Source: Eukaryota sp. TZLM1-RC
Taxonomy: Eukaryota > Metamonada: BaSk clade
Assembly (NCBI GenBank): GCA_040285825.1
Contig: JAUPSS010000006.1
Span: 1,460,070 to 1,524,069 of the forward strand
DNA length: 64,000 nucleotides
Direction: 5' to 3'
The position numbers and the translations under genes were made by a program. How positions within the stretch are numbered: the first letter of the stretch is position 1; each line of letters begins with the position of its first letter. The notes beneath the pieces were generated by a model. That model had not been told where the DNA came from. It ran no database searches and worked only from the letters and a program-made list of their open reading frames with translations. Positions 61,113 to 64,000 of the stretch are shown piece after piece.

Positions 61113-61199
61113 GGTAGATGAGTCTATTTAAAAGCAGTTTTGTTTATTTAACCCTGCTGTTTCACAACTTCTAATGTTTCAGAACATATGCATGAACCA

Positions 61200-61560
61200 T
61201 TGCGAATGAGTTTTCATCGGTTACCTTATCTTATATTTGTTGTTATATGTTATAGACTATTTTATGCATAAATATGTTTGAACATTCTAATGATCAATTA
61301 TCACTAAAAGTGTATTCAGAGTGCAACTCACTTTGCATCATGCTCTGAATTATTCCGGAATTGACTTGATTGTTCTTCATAACATGATGCTGTTAGAGGC
61401 ACTGTGTTCAATATGGCATGAACTGCCTGAATCTGGTGTATTAAGAGCCTCTGGTGAAAAGATGAACTGAATAGTTGATGACAGTGATATATAATGCGAT
61501 AAGGGTTTGCGGACTCTAAAGCTGCTGTTGACGTTGTCTTCTGTAATGTGCCAAAATGAG
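61200..61560 (+). pseudogene. P1 HALNC-like fragment, unit C11
   Basis: P1 type (ttgattgttcttcataac), with indels (tattccggaattgacttg). The end ADSKAAVDVVFCN is readable in one frame near 61510-61550. Confidence 0.42.
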
Positions 61561-62129
61561 AGATGGTTTTTTGTCAATTTGAATTTTATTAAGTGTTGTA
61601 GTTCAATAAAACAATTCAATTATGTAAGGAGAGTTGACAATTTTCTTCTTATTGTTACAAATATTTGTTGCAGAGCGAGAAATTCAGCAATTGACACATG
61701 GTTATAAACGAGATCACAATCCAGGAATAATTGGATTTGTTGAGTTGGCATTCATCTTAATGAATGTTTGGTGATACTTCTTATTAGTGTACTAAAGTAA
61801 TATGTAGTTTCCATTTTACAGGATTATAAGATTGACTGGAGTTTGCTCAGTTGGGTTTTCTGTAGTTATAAAAGCATAATTCATGAGTCAAATCAAAATG
61901 TTCTTGTATTTCAGTACCCAGACTTAATAGCCTCAATTTATTGAACCAACATTCCCTGTGTTTTGAAATGAACTGAGGAGAGAATGAAACACAAATTTCA
62001 AATTATGAGCCATTTTGATGAAGCATCAGCACTTGAATGAGTAAATCGTATATGTAATTACGGGTATGTTGCTTTCTAAATAATTATTTTAAATGAATTA
62101 ACGTTTAAAGATTACAGTTAGCACATAGA
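61561..62129 (+). other. D1 and spacer before RT core, unit C11
   Basis: Frame 61507-61707 crosses D1 (NFIKCCSSIKQFNYVRRVDN). The spacer continues to ~62129; no gene seen. Confidence 0.42.
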
Positions 62130-62699
62130 ACATCTTCAATTTAGATTTTAGAATGCTTTCAATTCTAGCCTCGTTCTTCCATTTTACTGCTGCAAAGCAT
62201 TTTCCTGAAGTTGAGCCTTTTCTATTCATTTTATGGAAAATCATCATTGGTCTGAAACTTTGACTGTTTTCGTCTTCAGGTGTTAAACAAGGTGATCCAC
62301 TTGGTCCTCTTTGTCTGGCTTAATTCATCCATTAATTACGAGGAATTGAAAGATTCCCAGAAGCGTGTGTAGCATATATGGATGACATTTCTGTCAATTT
62401 TAACATGAGAAGATATGTAAAACTTTGGCAGTTGGTAGGTGGAACGTGTGAAATATCCAGTTTGTGCCGTTTGCAATTTCTCTTTTGGCAATAGTGAGGA
62501 CCTTCAGGGATGAAAATTTCAAAAGTGTTGCTGAATGGGTCTGGTAAATAATAAACTCCACTTTCTGGATCGTTGTCTGCATCAAGTCTATTCAACATTG
62601 ATTTCAAAGGCGCTTTTAGCTATTGGTGTAGAATATGAACATAATGCTGTGGTAGGTTCAGTAATAGTGACGCTTGTTTGGGAGAATATTGAATTCTAG
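62130..62699 (+). pseudogene. Reverse transcriptase core (P1), unit C11
   Basis: Motif B (GVKQGDPLGP, ~62278-62308) and YMDD (near 62377-62390) are intact. The A runs between them and after YMDD are missing (aagattcccag; aacatgagaagatatg). The tail is shortened around cttcagggatgaaaatttc. Stop at 62697. Confidence 0.68.
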
Positions 62700-63490
62700 A
62701 TGGTATCTCAATAATTATTCCAGTTTAAAATAAATTAAAGTATTATAAAATATAGAACTATTTACAATAGAGTGTCTAAATTGATATAATACATTCCCTC
62801 TACCACGATACTGAAGATTTTGTGAACTGGGTCCATCCAAGCAGTGATCAGTTGGTGATACAATTTTGTTCATGGTTTTGTGCTGTTGCCAGCATAAATT
62901 TTGTAAATAGACGGCTTAACCTCAAGGAAATTGTGTAAATTTTAATTCAGAAACAGAATTATGTATATGGGTTAGATTCTTCCAGTATTTCCTCAAATGA
63001 GAATATTTTGTTCAATAAGTACTGTGTGCAAATACTGTGTAATATGAATATAATATACTATATCATAATAATTATATTGTGCAACCTTGCCAATCAAAAT
63101 GTGTTTAATATACAAGTCTTGGATCATTTCCGTTTAAAGCATTTGTTGAACTCAATCAATCAGCTTGATAGTCTAGTATGGGAAATATATGGTTTTGAAT
63201 GCTCAATACAAAACGACTGATCAAGATCGAATGTACTTTCTTTGAAGATTTCTAAATCATTTGAAGAATTGAGATCTATGGCCCGTGTTCTTCCTGATGC
63301 CCAAGAAGCAAAATCTTGTTCAATTCTTCAACTGCTTATTCTTCCTCCTGTAAGGTTTTAACTGCACTATTTTGTTCTCGTTTCTGCTTTTCAATGGTCA
63401 CATCATTCTGAAACAGATGAATCAATTTCATTGAGTACTGTTATCTCTTTGACCATGGAAATCATTCAGTTTCTGCTTCATCTTGATAAT
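62700..63490 (+). other. AT-rich linker and array edge, unit C11
   Basis: Collinear with the linker of C2 up to the first bases of the inverted P2 module. Array homology ends at ~63490. D2a is shortened near 63229-63276. Confidence 0.5.
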
Positions 63491-64000
63491 GTTGTTGTTG
63501 AACTCAAATTGAATTAGTAAGTCTTTGTATTTCGACTGATGACGTGATACTCATTTATGAATCCAGTTTATTAATAAACAACAGATTTCTCTCCTTCTGA
63601 ATTTCATCTTACTTCTAACGGCATCAATAATTATTGGCCCTTCTTGTTGGCTATTCCTCTGTTAACCTGACGTCTCTTTCTTCCCATGAAAGAGTTGAAA
63701 GAAGTGTTCTTCTGTTCCTATAGGAGTGAAAGATTTATTCTTCGGTGACTCTAAGAAAGAGCTTGTTCAGCAAGACTCTTGGTCCCTCTTTTCTGTTAGA
63801 GTCCTATCTCTCCAGAAATCCGACTGCTGATCGAGCGATGTTCTTCTCAGACATCACAATCTGTCGTAGTTCGCCATGTACGAAGATTTTAGTCTGGCTA
63901 TCCAGAACGATGCTTTATGTCCGTGACGTCCGAGAACGTATGTCCTGTTACCTGCGTTTTCCAGGTAAAGTAGGGCTTCCCAGTGAAGTTGCCAGACATA
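63491..64000. other. Non-array flanking sequence
   Basis: Composition shifts to a more balanced GC content without seven-base runs, and no similarity to any array module is visible. A minus-strand frame is open from the window edge to a stop at 63854-63856 (WQLHWEALLYLENAGNRTY... ending SSYMANYDRL). A plus-strand frame from ATG 63838 is open to the edge. Neither is recognised, and only one can be coding. An 8-base inverted repeat (gactctaa/ttagagtc) spans 63747-63803. Confidence 0.55.

Larger units (their letters stand above)
1..63490 (+). repeat. Complex tandem (macrosatellite-like) array of retroelement-derived units
   Basis: The same long sequence recurs head-to-tail. The landmark containing the ORF1 start (ttggatgatagagttcttcg) is found ending near 1702, 10192, 13924, 15783, 24326, 26181, 36343, 44860 and 50258, and in degraded form near 58440. 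Successive distances are about 8490, 3732, 1859, 8543, 1855, 10162, 8517, 5398 and 8195 bases. Shared modules are nearly identical apart from homopolymer length and a set of linked substitutions that define two ORF1 subfamilies. The left edge is outside the window. The right edge is an abrupt loss of homology near 63490. The periodicity is seen directly; derivation from a retroelement is inferred from the reverse transcriptase it contains. Confidence 0.97.
58438..63490 (+). repeat. Unit C11: last, truncated type-2 unit
   Basis: Runs from a degraded ORF1 start through ORF1, P1 fragment, RT core and linker. Homology ends at ~63490, about 33 bases into the inverted P2 module (ttctgcttcatcttgataat). 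It is the only type-2 unit that contains the RT core. Long homopolymers seen in other units are often entirely missing here. Confidence 0.85.

Noticed and set aside
1-63490. LTR retrotransposon or endogenous retrovirus
   Set aside because: No LTRs, primer-binding site, protease or DDE integrase was seen. The RT motif style and HALNC/endonuclease-like tail fit a non-LTR-type protein, and repetition is by whole units.
1-63490. CRISPR array or other prokaryotic defence system
   Set aside because: Repeats are kilobases long without regular spacers, and there are no operon-like genes or ribosome-binding sites.

Overview
The window is AT-rich eukaryotic DNA, probably from an animal, and positions 1 to about 63490 are almost entirely one complex tandem array. 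The last ~510 bases are different, more GC-balanced flanking DNA. I see no bacterial gene order, operon, CRISPR array or confident RNA gene. The species cannot be named from the sequence. An immunoglobulin-like exon remnant in the spacer (7 kb-scale unit at 26-36 kb) and the type of retrotransposon protein present both suggest a metazoan. Reading frames are broken everywhere, and copies differ mostly in homopolymer length. Much of the frame breakage is therefore likely sequencing or consensus error laid over real decay.

Layout. Eleven head-to-tail units can be phased on one landmark, the ATG of a long unknown frame (ORF1): C1 <1-1686, C2 1687-10176, C3 10177-13908, C4 13909-15767, C5 15768-24310, C6 24311-26165, C7 26166-36327, C8 36328-44844, C9 44845-50242, C10 50243-~58437, C11 ~58438-63490. 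Type-1 ORF1 copies mostly head ~8.5 kb units (C2, C5, C8, C10; C7 is 10.2 kb) that end in leader B. Type-2 copies (C3, C6, C9, C11) follow leader B; C3, C6 and C9 end in leader A, and C11 runs to the array edge. C1 and C4 are short type-1 units. The array is thus a higher-order alternation of two diverged subfamilies with nested 3' truncations.

A full 8.5 kb unit reads: ORF1 (~2.9 kb, unrecognised, +) / a decayed C-terminal HALNC endonuclease-like fragment of a non-LTR-type retrotransposon protein (+, lineage P1) / a reverse-transcriptase core with motifs A, B and C (YMDD) fused directly to the far C-terminal tail (+, P1) / AT-rich linker / the missing middle and C-terminal half of a related but diverged reverse transcriptase (-, lineage P2) / a second copy of two short coding segments also present in the P1 half (+) / leader B. 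C9 and C7 carry the P2 C-terminus in forward orientation, followed by a ~1.4 kb spacer (U) that contains Ig-like and unknown exon remnants on the minus strand. C9 is a P1/P2 recombinant.

Together the parts look like a macrosatellite built from a rearranged retroelement. No copy encodes a full-length enzyme as assembled. Array evolution appears to have run through unequal exchange, inversion, internal deletion and gene conversion. Units C10-C11 have a different error profile from C1-C8, so coordinates of frame breaks there are not biologically reliable.
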